A DNA stretch of 64,000 nt from Palsa-504 sp963834685. Lineage in GTDB: Bacteria > Actinomycetota > Actinomycetes > Streptosporangiales > Streptosporangiaceae. The DNA is taken from assembly GCA_963834685.1 (NCBI GenBank), contig CAWICW010000003.1:62001-126000 (forward strand). The letters are read 5' to 3'. How positions within the stretch are numbered: position 1 is the stretch's first letter; each line of letters opens with the position of its first letter. The position numbers and the translations under genes were made by a program. Of the stretch, positions 56,417-64,000 are shown piece after piece. The notes beneath the pieces were generated by a model. It searched no databases. It was given only the letters and a program-made list of their open reading frames with translations, and had not been told where the DNA came from.

Positions 56417-56877
56417 GCAGCGCGGCCGAGCAACTGGCCGCACTCGGGCTGACGCTGCCGCCGGTAACAGCCCCGGTGGCCGCGTATGTACCCGCCGTGC
56501 GGACCGGCTCCTACGTGTACGTCTCGGGTCAGTTGCCGGTGGTGGACGGGAAACTGCCCGCCACCGGCAAGGTGGGCGAGGCGGTCAGCGCCCAGGACGC
56601 GGCGGGCATGGCCCGGACCTGTGCCCTGAACGCCCTGGCCGCCGCCGCGGATGCGGCCGGCGGCCTGGACGCCATCGTCCGCATCGTGAAGGTCCTCGGG
56701 TTCGTGGCCAGCGCGCCGGGGTTCAACGCCCAGCCGCAGGTGGTGAACGGGGCCAGCGAGCTGTTGATCGAGGTGTTCGGCGAGGCCGGGCGGCACGCCC
56801 GCAGCGCGGTCGGGGTGGCCGAGCTGCCGCTGGACGCGCCGGTCGAGGTCGAGCTGATCGCCGAAGTCCGCGACTGA
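56413..56877 (+). CDS. RidA family protein (YjgF/YER057c/UK114)
   Basis: A 154-residue protein of the YjgF-like group with AAEQLAALGLTLPPV, YVSGQLPVVDGKLPATGKVG and SAVGVAELPLDAPVEVELIA. RidA enzymes hydrolyse reactive enamine/imine intermediates; this subgroup has the conserved Arg of the canonical active site replaced or shifted (HARSAVGV), so deaminase activity cannot be taken for granted. It is coupled to the DUF4177 gene and followed 3 bp later by the Nudix gene: Rv3678c-like position. Confidence 0.88.
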   Translation: MSSAAEQLAALGLTLPPVTAPVAAYVPAVRTGSYVYVSGQLPVVDGKLPATGKVGEAVSAQDAAGMARTCALNALAAAADAAGGLDAIVRIVKVLGFVASAPGFNAQPQVVNGASELLIEVFGEAGRHARSAVGVAELPLDAPVEVELIAEVRD

Positions 56878-56880
56878 GCG

Positions 56881-57765
56881 GTGCCGATGGACGAAGGCCG
56901 GGCGCGCTCCCGGGTCCGCGTGCCGCGCGGAATGGCTGACCGGGCGCGTGAGTTCGCCGCGGCCGGGCTGCAGCCCGCGGTGCCGCGCGACGCCGCGACA
57001 GTGATCCTGGTCCGCCGGGACGCGGGGACGGACGGAGTCGCCGGGGTCGAGGTCTACCTGCTGCGGCGGACCAAGGCGCTGGAGTTCGCCCCGGGGGCCT
57101 GCGTGTTTCCCGGCGGATCGGTGGACGAGCGCGACGCCGATCCGGCCATCGCCGAAACCGGCTGGGCCGGGCCGCCGCCGGCCGCTTTCGGCCACCTGCT
57201 CGGCGTCCCGGCCGAACGCGCCCGCGCCCTGGTCTGCGCGGCGGTCAGGGAGACGTTCGAGGAGTCCGGCGTGCTGCTGGCCGGGCCTTCGCCGGCCGAG
57301 CTGGTGCCGGACCGCGCGGACCTGGCCCAGGACCGGCGTGCGCTGCTCGACGGGTCACTGTCGCTGGGCGAGCTGCTCGCCCAGCGGGGCCTGCTGCTGC
57401 GGGCCGACCTGCTGACGCCGTGGGCCCGCTGGATCACGCCCGAGGTCTCGCCCCGCCGCTTCGACACCTGGTTCTTCGCCGCCGCGCTGCCGCCCGGGCA
57501 GCTGGCCGGGCTGACGGCCACGGGACCCGGCGAGTCGGACTCGGGCACGTGGTGGCGGCCGTCCGCGGCGCTGGAGGCGGCCCGGGCCGGCCAGATCACG
57601 TTGCTGCCGCCGACGGCCGTGACGCTGGCCGAGCTCGCGGCCTACCAGGACGTCGAGGGCATCTTGGCCGAGCGCCGGATGATCACCCCGCTGCTGCCCG
57701 AGGTGGTCGTCGAGGACGAGCGGGCGTGGCTGGCCATGCCCCAGGCCACCGAGTACCCCCTGTGA
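56881..57765 (+). CDS. Nudix hydrolase
   Basis: A 294-residue protein from GTG 56881. The Nudix region begins AATVILVRRDAG; the box elements are FPGGSVDERD and, after a long insertion (about 35 residues), AAVRETFEESGVLL with the metal-binding RExxEE-like core. The split box with inserted helices is seen in the Nudt7/CoA-pyrophosphatase-like and Nudt19 groups. The substrate is not determined. It overlaps the next gene's GTG (GTGA at 57762). Confidence 0.85.
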   Translation: MPMDEGRARSRVRVPRGMADRAREFAAAGLQPAVPRDAATVILVRRDAGTDGVAGVEVYLLRRTKALEFAPGACVFPGGSVDERDADPAIAETGWAGPPPAAFGHLLGVPAERARALVCAAVRETFEESGVLLAGPSPAELVPDRADLAQDRRALLDGSLSLGELLAQRGLLLRADLLTPWARWITPEVSPRRFDTWFFAAALPPGQLAGLTATGPGESDSGTWWRPSAALEAARAGQITLLPPTAVTLAELAAYQDVEGILAERRMITPLLPEVVVEDERAWLAMPQATEYPL

Positions 57766-58562
57766 CAAACGACACGGTGAGCATCGACGGCTTCCGGACC
57801 CCGAGGGCGACGTGCCTGCTGGCGCCCAATCCCTCGCCCATGACCCTGGACGGCACCAACACCTGGGTCATCGCCGAGCCGGGCTCGCCGTCGGCGGTGG
57901 TGGTCGACCCCGGGCCCGAGGACGAGGGTCACCTGCGCCGGGTGCTCGCGCAGGCCGTCGCGGGCGACCGGCGGATCGCGCGCATCCTGCTGACGCACGG
58001 GCATCTCGATCACTCCGCCGGCGCGGCCCGCCTCGCCGAGCTGAGCGGGGCGCCGGTCCAGGCCGCCGACCCGGCGGGCCGGCTCGGCGCCGAGGGCCTC
58101 GCCGACGGCGACGTGATCACGGCGGCCGGCTGCGAGCTGCGGGTCGTGGCCACCCCCGGCCACTCCGCGGATTCGGTGAGCCTGCTGCTGCCCGCGGACG
58201 GCGCGCTGCTCACCGGGGACACCGTGCTCGGCCGGGGGACCACGGTCATCGCGCGGGACGGCAACCTGGGCGACTACCTGCGCTCGCTGGATCAGTTGCG
58301 GGCGCTGGCCGAGGCCGCCGAGCTGCGGCTGCTGCTGCCCGGGCACGGGCCGATGCTGGCCGACCCGATCGGGACCCTGGACTACTACCTCGCGCACCGC
58401 GCGGAACGACTGGACCAGGTCCGGTCGGCCCTGGCCGCGGGCGCGAAGACGCCCGCCGAGATCGTGGCCATGATCTACACCGACGTGGACCGCAGCGTCT
58501 GGCCCGCCGCGGAGTGGTCGGTCCGGGCCCAGCTGGACTACCTGGCCGAAGCGGAGCCATGA
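57762..58562 (+). CDS. Metallo-beta-lactamase fold hydrolase (LACTB2/Rv3677c-like)
   Basis: A 266-residue protein with MTLDGTNTWVIAEPG at the N-terminus, the metal motif THGHLDHSAGA (about 75-85), TPGHSADSVSLLL, LTGDTVLGRG and LLPGHGP. A C-terminal winged-helix-like segment (TPAEIVAMIYTDVDRSVWPA, AEWSVRAQLDYL) is typical of LACTB2-type RNases and glyoxalase II-like enzymes. It starts at GTG 57762, coupled to the Nudix gene. The RNase role is family-based inference. Confidence 0.88.
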   Translation: MTNDTVSIDGFRTPRATCLLAPNPSPMTLDGTNTWVIAEPGSPSAVVVDPGPEDEGHLRRVLAQAVAGDRRIARILLTHGHLDHSAGAARLAELSGAPVQAADPAGRLGAEGLADGDVITAAGCELRVVATPGHSADSVSLLLPADGALLTGDTVLGRGTTVIARDGNLGDYLRSLDQLRALAEAAELRLLLPGHGPMLADPIGTLDYYLAHRAERLDQVRSALAAGAKTPAEIVAMIYTDVDRSVWPAAEWSVRAQLDYLAEAEP

Positions 58563-58609
58563 TCATGGCCAGAAATGGCCACATAGCGACCAAAACTGGC
58601 CACGATCAT
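58559..58609. terminator. Bidirectional hairpin between the metallo-hydrolase and crp
   Basis: ATGATCATGGCCA (58559-58571) pairs with TGGCCACGATCAT (58597-58609), 12 of 13 bp, and contains the stop codons of both convergent genes. Nested TGGCCA copies inside the loop allow alternative stems. Confidence 0.6.
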
Positions 58610-59304
58610 GAAAGGGACAGTAACCGGGCGCGCCGGCGCAGCCGCTCGATGTCCAGGATGAGCACCGAGCGCGCGGAGATCTGCAGCCAGCCGCGGGCCG
58701 CGAAGTCGGCCAGCGCCTTGTTGACCGTCTCCCGGGACGCCCCGACCAGCTGGGCCAGCTCCTCCTGGGTCAGGTCGTGGTGCACGTGCAGGCCGTCGCG
58801 GTCCTGCTCGCCGAACCGCTCGGCCAGGTCCAGCAGGTTCTTCGCCACCCGGCCGGGGACGTCGGTGAAAACGAGGTCGGCGGTCACGTCGTTGGCTCGC
58901 CGCAGCCTCCGGGCCAGGGCCTGCAGCATGTGCATGGAGACTTCGGGCCGTTCCAGCAGCCAGGGGCGGAGCGCGTCGTGGCCGAGCGCGGCGACCGTGG
59001 CGTCGGTGACGGCACTGGCCGATGAGGTCCGCGGCCGCGGGTCGAACAGCGACAGCTCGCCGAACATCTCACCGGGCCCGAGCACGGTCAGCAGGTTCTC
59101 CCGGCCGTCGGTCGCGGCCCGGGTGAGCTTGATCTTGCCGTCGAGCACCACGTACAGCCGGTCTCCGTCCTGCCCTTCAAGGAAGAGGTGCTCGCCGCGG
59201 GACAGCTTGACGTCCGCCATCTGCCGCCGGAGCGCCCGTGCGCTTTCGTCGTCGAGCCCATCGAAAAGCGGTGCCCGCCTGAGCACAACTTCGGCGTCCT
59301 CCAC
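58606..59304 (-). CDS. crp: Crp/Fnr family transcription regulator (Crp)
   Basis: A 232-residue protein. The cNMP-binding domain (about 10-120) has the phosphate cassette GEMFGELSLFDPRPRTSSAS, including the Arg-Thr/Ser-Ser residues that hold cAMP. A long C-helix and a winged-helix domain follow (LTQEELAQLVGASRETVNKA recognition helix). GTG 59304 follows a perfect AAGGAGG; the longer ATG frame adds 11 residues. It corresponds to M. tuberculosis Rv3676 and Streptomyces SCO3571. A Crp-like palindrome stands 108 bp upstream (59412). Confidence 0.93.
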   Translation of the reverse strand: MEDAEVVLRRAPLFDGLDDESARALRRQMADVKLSRGEHLFLEGQDGDRLYVVLDGKIKLTRAATDGRENLLTVLGPGEMFGELSLFDPRPRTSSASAVTDATVAALGHDALRPWLLERPEVSMHMLQALARRLRRANDVTADLVFTDVPGRVAKNLLDLAERFGEQDRDGLHVHHDLTQEELAQLVGASRETVNKALADFAARGWLQISARSVLILDIERLRRRARLLSLS

Positions 59305-59411
59305 CGATCCTCCTTGCTGGCCGCACGCCCCGGTCATCTCGGCCGGCGGCCTGGCCAGCGGTAGTTTCTAATCTTTGCTCTTTCAAGTGTCGATCACCAG
59401 CCCGAGTGCAA

Positions 59412-59427
59412 TGTGCTCGGGATCACA
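59412..59427. promoter_or_regulatory. Candidate Crp-binding site
   Basis: TGTGC-TCGGGA-TCACA differs by one base from the consensus TGTGA-N6-TCACA. It lies between the divergent crp and NlpC/P60 genes and could serve both. Confidence 0.6.
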
Positions 59428-59544
59428 CTAAGCCCTCACCGCGCGGCACTGTGACTAACACCACATTCAAGCATTACGGTAACTCCGTCACGGAGCCGAC
59501 TGCTCATCAGGACGAAAGGTGCAAGGTCGCGGGGTGCTGGAGCT

Positions 59545-60810
59545 TTGAGGAATTCGCGCGGGTCGCGCGGGCTGAGGGATCGACTCTCCGGCCGGCCCCG
59601 GCTGCGAATGGTCATCGCCTGCGGTGTGCTGCTGGTTTTGAGCATCCCGGTCGCGGTGCCGCGCTTTCGGCTGGACGGCAATCCCAACCCGCCGAGCCAG
59701 GCGCAGATCAACGCGGCGGAAAACAAGGTCAAGCAGCAGCAGGCGGCCCTCGGCGCGCAGCAGGGGCGGCTGTCCGCGGCGAACGCGCAGCTGGCCGCGC
59801 TCCAGGTCCAGGCCGAGGTGCTGACCCAGCGTTACGACCAGACCCTGGTCGACGAGCAGCGCGCGGCGGCGGCCTACAAGGTGACCGAGGCCCGGCTCAA
59901 GTACGCCCAGCAGGCCCAGGACGCGAGCCAGCAGCGGCTGGCGCACCTGGCGGCCAGCGAATTCGAGTCCGGCGGCGGCTTCGGCCCGATGAGCTCCATG
60001 CTCGGCAACGCCGACGGCCCGCAGGGCTACCTGAACCAGGTGGGGCTCGGCCAGGTCCTGGCCCAGAACGGCACCGACGTGGTGGCCCAGGCCCAGGCGG
60101 ACGACGTGGTGGCCAGCGCGTTCCGCCAGCAGGCCCGCGACCTGCTGGTGGCCGAGCAGGCGGACCTGAAGGCGGCCAGCCACCTCAAGCTGGCCGTCCA
60201 GGCCGCCGTGGCCCGGCAGCAGGCGTTCGTGCAGGCCAGCCAGGCCAAGCGGAATTCGCTGGCCGGCCGGGTAGCCAGCGCCCAGGCTCAGGTGGCCGCG
60301 CTGAAGTCGGCCCGGCAGGCGGCCCTGGCCGCCGCGGCCGCCGCGGCCGCCGCCAAGGCCGCGGCCGCGGCGGCGGCGGGCAGCGCGGCGGGCTCCACCA
60401 CGGCCCCGTCCTGGGCCGGGAGCTCGGGCGCGTCAGCCAGCCAGGGCGACATCGCGGCCAACTGGGCCCTCACCCAGCTGGGCAAGCCGTACCAGTGGGG
60501 CGCGGCCGGGCCGGATACCTACGACTGCTCCGGCCTGACCATGGAGGCCTGGGCCCGCGCGGGCGTCTCGCTCCTGCACTACACCGGGTACCAGTGGGAA
60601 GAGGGCCCGCACGTGCCGCTGGATCAGCTGCAGCGCGGTGACCTGCTGTTCTACGCCACCAACAACTCAGACCCGGCCACCATCCACCACGTCGGGATCT
60701 ACATCGGCAACGGCATGATGGTCGACGCCCCCTTCACCGGCGCGCTCGTCCGCATCGACAGCATCTACCAGCCCGGCACCCCTATCGGCGCGGTCCGCCC
60801 GGCCGGCTGA
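59545..60810 (+). CDS. NlpC/P60 peptidoglycan hydrolase (RipA-like)
   Basis: A 421-residue secreted enzyme. A basic start and a hydrophobic signal (about 22-38, MVIACGVLLVLSIPVAVP) are followed by a long coiled coil (about 55-290, many Gln/Ala heptads), an Ala-rich hinge (AAAAAAAAKAAAAAAAG) and the catalytic domain (about 310-420): YDCSGLTMEAW (Cys), a His in HHVGIYIGNGMM and the third polar residue after it. It cleaves peptide cross-bridges; the coiled coil is autoinhibitory in RipA. TTG 59545 is used; ATG 59608 would also leave a signal. The Crp site upstream suggests cAMP control. Confidence 0.87.
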   Translation: MRNSRGSRGLRDRLSGRPRLRMVIACGVLLVLSIPVAVPRFRLDGNPNPPSQAQINAAENKVKQQQAALGAQQGRLSAANAQLAALQVQAEVLTQRYDQTLVDEQRAAAAYKVTEARLKYAQQAQDASQQRLAHLAASEFESGGGFGPMSSMLGNADGPQGYLNQVGLGQVLAQNGTDVVAQAQADDVVASAFRQQARDLLVAEQADLKAASHLKLAVQAAVARQQAFVQASQAKRNSLAGRVASAQAQVAALKSARQAALAAAAAAAAAKAAAAAAAGSAAGSTTAPSWAGSSGASASQGDIAANWALTQLGKPYQWGAAGPDTYDCSGLTMEAWARAGVSLLHYTGYQWEEGPHVPLDQLQRGDLLFYATNNSDPATIHHVGIYIGNGMMVDAPFTGALVRIDSIYQPGTPIGAVRPAG

Positions 60811-60844
60811 CCGGCAGCGTCCCCCGGACCGGGAGCGGGCGCCC

Positions 60845-61804
60845 TCAGACGGTGGGCAGGGTCTCGAGCTGGCTCAGCACCTGGCCGTAGGCCCGCGAGA
60901 TGAGCTTGACCACGTTGCCGTGCGCGCCGAGGGGCGCGGCGCACTTGCCGCCCACGGCCGCCGCGGCCTTATCGATGGCCGCGGGATCGGCCTCGGGCCC
61001 GATCACGCACGGGGCCAGGGCGATCCGGCTGACGCCCATGTCCTCCAGCCGGGTCGCCGCCTCCTCGACGCTGGGCTTGGCGTCCAGCGACGCGGCCAGC
61101 ACGGGCAGGGCCAGCCGGGCCGCGAGCAGCACGGCGGTGACGCTGGCGGTGCCGACCGCCTCCTCTCCGCCCACGGTGACCAGGATGATGCCGTCGGCGG
61201 AGGTGGTGATGCTGAACATGCGCACCCGGTCGGCCCGGGCCAGCCCGGCGTCGGCGAGCCGGTGGTGCAGCGCCTCGGCCAGCAGCGCGTTGGTGTTGAA
61301 CACCTCGCCGATGTGCGCGTTGACCCCGGTGGCCGCGATCGCCTCGCGCAGCGCGCGGTACGTCTCCGGATGCGGGGTGACCAGCTGCGGCACGATCACC
61401 GCGGACGGCGCACCCGCCGGACGGCGGGCCGCGGCGTCGGCCAGCACGGCCCGGATCCCGTCGGGATCGCCCCGCCCGCCGTGGTTGATCCGCGCCGTGC
61501 GGACGTCCAGGGCCGGGTTGTCCACGCGGAGCACGGTCGCGATCTCGGCGGTGGGACCGGTGAGGCCATCGTCGCCGACGCTGGGCACCGCGAGGATGAG
61601 CGCCGGGGCGCCCTCGGGCAAGCTGGCGGGCATCGCGCGCCGGTGGCGGCCACCCGGCTGGACCAGCCGGGCGTGCGGCTGCCGGACCGGGAAATCGCTC
61701 GGCGGCGGGGGCATGGGATCGGGTTGCGGCTGGTGCTGGGGCGACGCGTCCCGGCCCGGCCGTCGGGCGGGGAGGCCGGCCGAGAAGTCGGATACGTCGC
61801 TCAC
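60845..61804 (-). CDS. CbiX/sirohydrochlorin chelatase-like protein
   Basis: A 319-residue protein. After an 80-residue Pro/Arg-rich head, residues about 85-300 form a two-lobed chelatase-like fold: ALILAVPSVGDDGLTGP in place of the usual HGSR motif, VIVPQLVTPHPETYR, and AAHGNVVKL-like GAHGNVVKLISR at the end. The classical metal-binding His residues of CbiX/SirB are only partly present, so catalytic function is doubtful. GTG 61804 (VSDVSDFSAG) is chosen; TACGCT is 8 nt upstream. No tetrapyrrole or sulfite-reduction genes are adjacent. Confidence 0.65.
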   Translation of the reverse strand: MSDVSDFSAGLPARRPGRDASPQHQPQPDPMPPPPSDFPVRQPHARLVQPGGRHRRAMPASLPEGAPALILAVPSVGDDGLTGPTAEIATVLRVDNPALDVRTARINHGGRGDPDGIRAVLADAAARRPAGAPSAVIVPQLVTPHPETYRALREAIAATGVNAHIGEVFNTNALLAEALHHRLADAGLARADRVRMFSITTSADGIILVTVGGEEAVGTASVTAVLLAARLALPVLAASLDAKPSVEEAATRLEDMGVSRIALAPCVIGPEADPAAIDKAAAAVGGKCAAPLGAHGNVVKLISRAYGQVLSQLETLPTV

Positions 61805-61999
61805 ATTAGCGAAGCGTAGCCGCCAGTGATCAACGAGGTGTGAAAACTCATAAAAATACGGACATGAGGTCAATAGTGACAAGCAGGACCATATGTGTCC
61901 GCTGACCGGATCGGGGGCCACGGGCTGCCGTCGCGGGTCTTGTTACTAGCGGGTAGCATAGGAGCCGGTACGGATGAACGGCGAACAGTGGAGCAGCGG

Positions 62000-63841
62000 A
62001 TGAGCCACTACAAGAGCAACCTGCGGGACATCGAGTTCAACCTGTTCGAGGTGCTGCGGCGCCAGGACCTGCTCGGTGAGCCGCCCTATCCGGAGCTGGA
62101 CGAGGCGACGGCCCGGAGCATCCTGGCCGAGCTGGACAAGATGGCCGTCGGCCCGCTGGCCGCGTCCTTCGCCGACGCGGACCGGAACCCGCCGGTCTTT
62201 GACCCCGCCACCGGATCGGTGCGGGTGCCCGACTCGCTGCGCGCGTCCTACCGCGCCTTCATGGACGCCGAGTGGTACCGGCTGTCCCTGCCCGCCGAGC
62301 TGGGCGGGACCCAGGCGCCGCGGTCGCTCACCTGGGCCATGGCCGAGCTGATCCTCGGCTCCAACTCCGCGATCTGGATGTACTCCAGCGGGCACACCAT
62401 GGGCCGCGTCCTGTGGGAGCTGGGCACGCCGGAGCAGAAGCAGTTCGCGGAGCTGGCCATAGAGCGCGAGTGGGGCGGGACCATGGTGCTGACCGAGCCG
62501 GACGCGGGCTCCGACGTCGGCGCCGGGCGCACCCGGGCCGTCGAGCAGCCCGACGGCACCTGGCACCTGGAAGGCGTCAAGCGGTTCATCACCAGCGCGG
62601 AGCACGACCTGGCCGAGAACATCTTCCACCTGGTGCTGGCCCGGCCGGAGGGCCACGGCCCCGGCACCAAGGGACTGTCGATGTTCCTGGTGCCCAAGTA
62701 CCTGGTCAACCCGGACGGGAGCCTGGGCGAGCGGAACGGCGTGGTGGCCACCAACGTCGAGCACAAGATGGGCCTGAAGGCCTCGACCACCTGCGAGCTG
62801 ACCTTCGGCGCTGTTCAACCAGGGGGTCGCCCGGCGGTCGGCACCCTGGTCGGCGGCGTGCACGACGGCATCCGGCAGATGTTCGAGATCATCGAGGACG
62901 CCCGGATGATGGTCGGTACCAAGGCCATCGCCACCTTGTCCACCGGCTACCTGAACGCGCTGGACTACGCCAGGACGCGGGTGCAGGGCGCCGACCTGAC
63001 CCAGATGACGGACAAGAGCGCGCCGCGGGTGACGATCGTCCACCACCCCGACGTGCGCCGCATGCTGATGCTGCAGAAGGCCTACGCCGAGGGGATGCGG
63101 GCGCTGGTCCTGTACACCGCTACCCTCCAGGACACGCTGCAGATCGCGGCGGCGCAGGACCGCACCGACGAGGCGGCCGCGGGCCTGAACGACCTGCTGC
63201 TGCCGGTGGTCAAGGGCGTCGGGTCCGAGCGGTCCTACGAGATGCTCACCCTGTCCCTGCAGACCCTGGGCGGCTCCGGGTTCCTCCAGGACTACCCGAT
63301 CGAGCAGTACATCAGGGACGCCAAGATCGACAGCCTGTACGAGGGCACCACCGGCATCCAGTCCATGGACCTGTTCTTCCGCAAGATCATCCGGGACCAG
63401 GGGCAGGCCTTCGGCGCGCTGCTGGCCAAGGTCAGGGAGTTCGCCGCGGCCGACGGCGGCAACGGCCGGCTGAAGGCCGAGCGGGCCGCCCTGGCCGACG
63501 CGGCCGCGCAGGTGGAGGCCATCGCGACGGCCATGACCGGGTACCTGATGGCATCGGCGGAGCAGCCCGCCGAGATCTACAAGGTCGGGCTGAACACCAC
63601 CCGGCTGCTGATGGCGCTCGGCGACCTGGTCATCGGGTGGCTGCTGCTGACCCACGCCGAGATCGCCCTGCGCAAGCTCGACCAGCTCGACGCGGGCGCC
63701 CCGGATCACGACTTCTACGCGGGCAAGCTGGCCGCGGCCCGGTTCTTCGCCGCCACCGTGCTGCCCCGGCTGGCCGCCGAGCGCAAGGTGGCCGAGGAGA
63801 CCACCCTGGACCTGATGGACCTGCCGGAGGGCGCCTTCTGA
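62000..63841 (+). CDS. Acyl-CoA dehydrogenase with N-terminal extension (FadE5-like)
   Basis: A 613-residue flavoenzyme starting MSHYKSNLRDIEFNLFEVL, the signature of the large acyl-CoA dehydrogenase class with a broad chain-length range. It has FAD and substrate motifs GGTMVLTEPDAGSDVGAG, KRFITSAEHD, EHKMGLKASTTCEL, the catalytic Glu in DSLYEGTTGIQSMDLFF and a C-terminal DUF1974-like helical domain. ATG 62000 has GGAG 7 nt upstream. The segment GAVQPGGRPAVGTLVGG (about 273-289) is longer than usual at that loop and may hide a compensated indel. It catalyses the first step of beta-oxidation. Confidence 0.9.
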   Translation: MSHYKSNLRDIEFNLFEVLRRQDLLGEPPYPELDEATARSILAELDKMAVGPLAASFADADRNPPVFDPATGSVRVPDSLRASYRAFMDAEWYRLSLPAELGGTQAPRSLTWAMAELILGSNSAIWMYSSGHTMGRVLWELGTPEQKQFAELAIEREWGGTMVLTEPDAGSDVGAGRTRAVEQPDGTWHLEGVKRFITSAEHDLAENIFHLVLARPEGHGPGTKGLSMFLVPKYLVNPDGSLGERNGVVATNVEHKMGLKASTTCELTFGAVQPGGRPAVGTLVGGVHDGIRQMFEIIEDARMMVGTKAIATLSTGYLNALDYARTRVQGADLTQMTDKSAPRVTIVHHPDVRRMLMLQKAYAEGMRALVLYTATLQDTLQIAAAQDRTDEAAAGLNDLLLPVVKGVGSERSYEMLTLSLQTLGGSGFLQDYPIEQYIRDAKIDSLYEGTTGIQSMDLFFRKIIRDQGQAFGALLAKVREFAAADGGNGRLKAERAALADAAAQVEAIATAMTGYLMASAEQPAEIYKVGLNTTRLLMALGDLVIGWLLLTHAEIALRKLDQLDAGAPDHDFYAGKLAAARFFAATVLPRLAAERKVAEETTLDLMDLPEGAF

Positions 63842-63847
63842 GCGGGC

Positions 63848-64000
63848 TCAGCACTCGTACTGGACCGCGGCGCGCTCGGTCACGATCGGCTGGATGAACT
63901 CGGCCACGACCGCCCGGTGCTCGGGGTGGTCCCGGTAGGCCAGGTACCCGTCGGCGTCGTCGAAGTCGGCGGCCACGGCGAAGTCCCAGTTGCCCGGGTT
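63848..64000 (-). CDS. Dabb (stress-responsive A/B barrel) domain protein, C-terminus only
   Basis: The last 50 codons of a minus-strand gene whose start lies beyond the window: NPGNWDFAVAADFDDADGYL, AYRDHPEHRAVVAEFIQPIV and the end TERAAVQYEC. The D-Y-x-x-Y-R-x-H-P-x-H pattern is typical of the Dabb ferredoxin-like dimeric barrel. The enzyme role is unknown. Confidence 0.8.
   Translation of the reverse strand, partial: NPGNWDFAVAADFDDADGYLAYRDHPEHRAVVAEFIQPIVTERAAVQYEC

Overview
This window is high-GC DNA from an actinomycete (Actinomycetota), most likely a Streptosporangiales/Streptomyces-like organism. The evidence is the FtsW-PstP-FhaB-FhaA signalling and wall block, a WhiB-family regulator, a bacterial proteasome activator (Bpa), polyprenol-mannose glycosyltransferases and a Crp block. 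In addition, 47966-59304 keeps the gene neighbourhood of Mycobacterium tuberculosis Rv3683-Rv3676 (and Streptomyces SCO3571-SCO3580). The exact genus cannot be read from the sequence.

Left part (1-15200). A minus-strand block (pbpA start, ftsW, pstP, fhaB, fhaA) is followed by tRNA-Leu, a universal stress protein, an FAD-linked dehydrogenase, a frameshifted PAS/GAF histidine kinase, a polysaccharide-type ABC ATPase, a HATPase-STAS anti-sigma/antagonist fusion, a three-gene glycosyltransferase operon and pheA. The centre-left (15260-25670) holds bpa, a quinone oxidoreductase, a ParA/MinD-like ATPase with a long Tyr/Pro-rich head, tRNA-Ser(UGA) with a small island, a CtaG-like protein, an AAA ATPase flanked by inverted CTAG arrays, and an acyl-CoA synthetase.

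Middle (25700-36250). This is the most rearranged part. All four serine isoacceptor tRNAs (UGA, GCU, CGA, GGA) lie within about 17.5 kb (18637-36020). Two of them are followed by short islands bounded by exact repeats of the tRNA 3' end (21 bp and 30 bp). The islands carry small hypothetical genes, a GAP-family membrane protein, an MFS stub and a DUF151 nuclease-like gene, but no visible integrase. A sigma-factor/DUF151 gene next to the second island has lost its middle. Then come a ROK kinase, an XRE-cupin regulator facing an EamA exporter, a PH-domain protein, tadA with its partner, and an Ag85-like esterase.

Right part (36140-64000). This is core housekeeping: SRP RNA, dnaX, ybaB, recR, ask (with an internal beta-subunit start), asd; a diheme-cytochrome-b-like protein with 40 tandem octapeptides paired with a NuoF-ferredoxin protein; then the Rv3683-Rv3676-like block (phosphoesterase, YqeY, class A PBP, wblA/whiB4, two ArsA-like ATPases, slipin, DUF4177, RidA, Nudix, metallo-beta-lactamase fold, crp), an NlpC/P60 hydrolase, a CbiX-like protein, an acyl-CoA dehydrogenase and the end of a Dabb protein.

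The main unexplained structures are: (i) a roughly 150-230 bp dispersed repeat placed at ATGA stop/start overlaps inside two operons; (ii) mirrored CTAG-N6-CTAG-N8-CTAG arrays on either side of the AAA ATPase; (iii) two integrase-less tRNA-Ser islands; (iv) the octapeptide-tailed cytochrome b with its NuoF-like partner; (v) a recurring TANNNT-7 nt-start arrangement that points to many leaderless mRNAs, including one inside the HATPase-STAS fusion.
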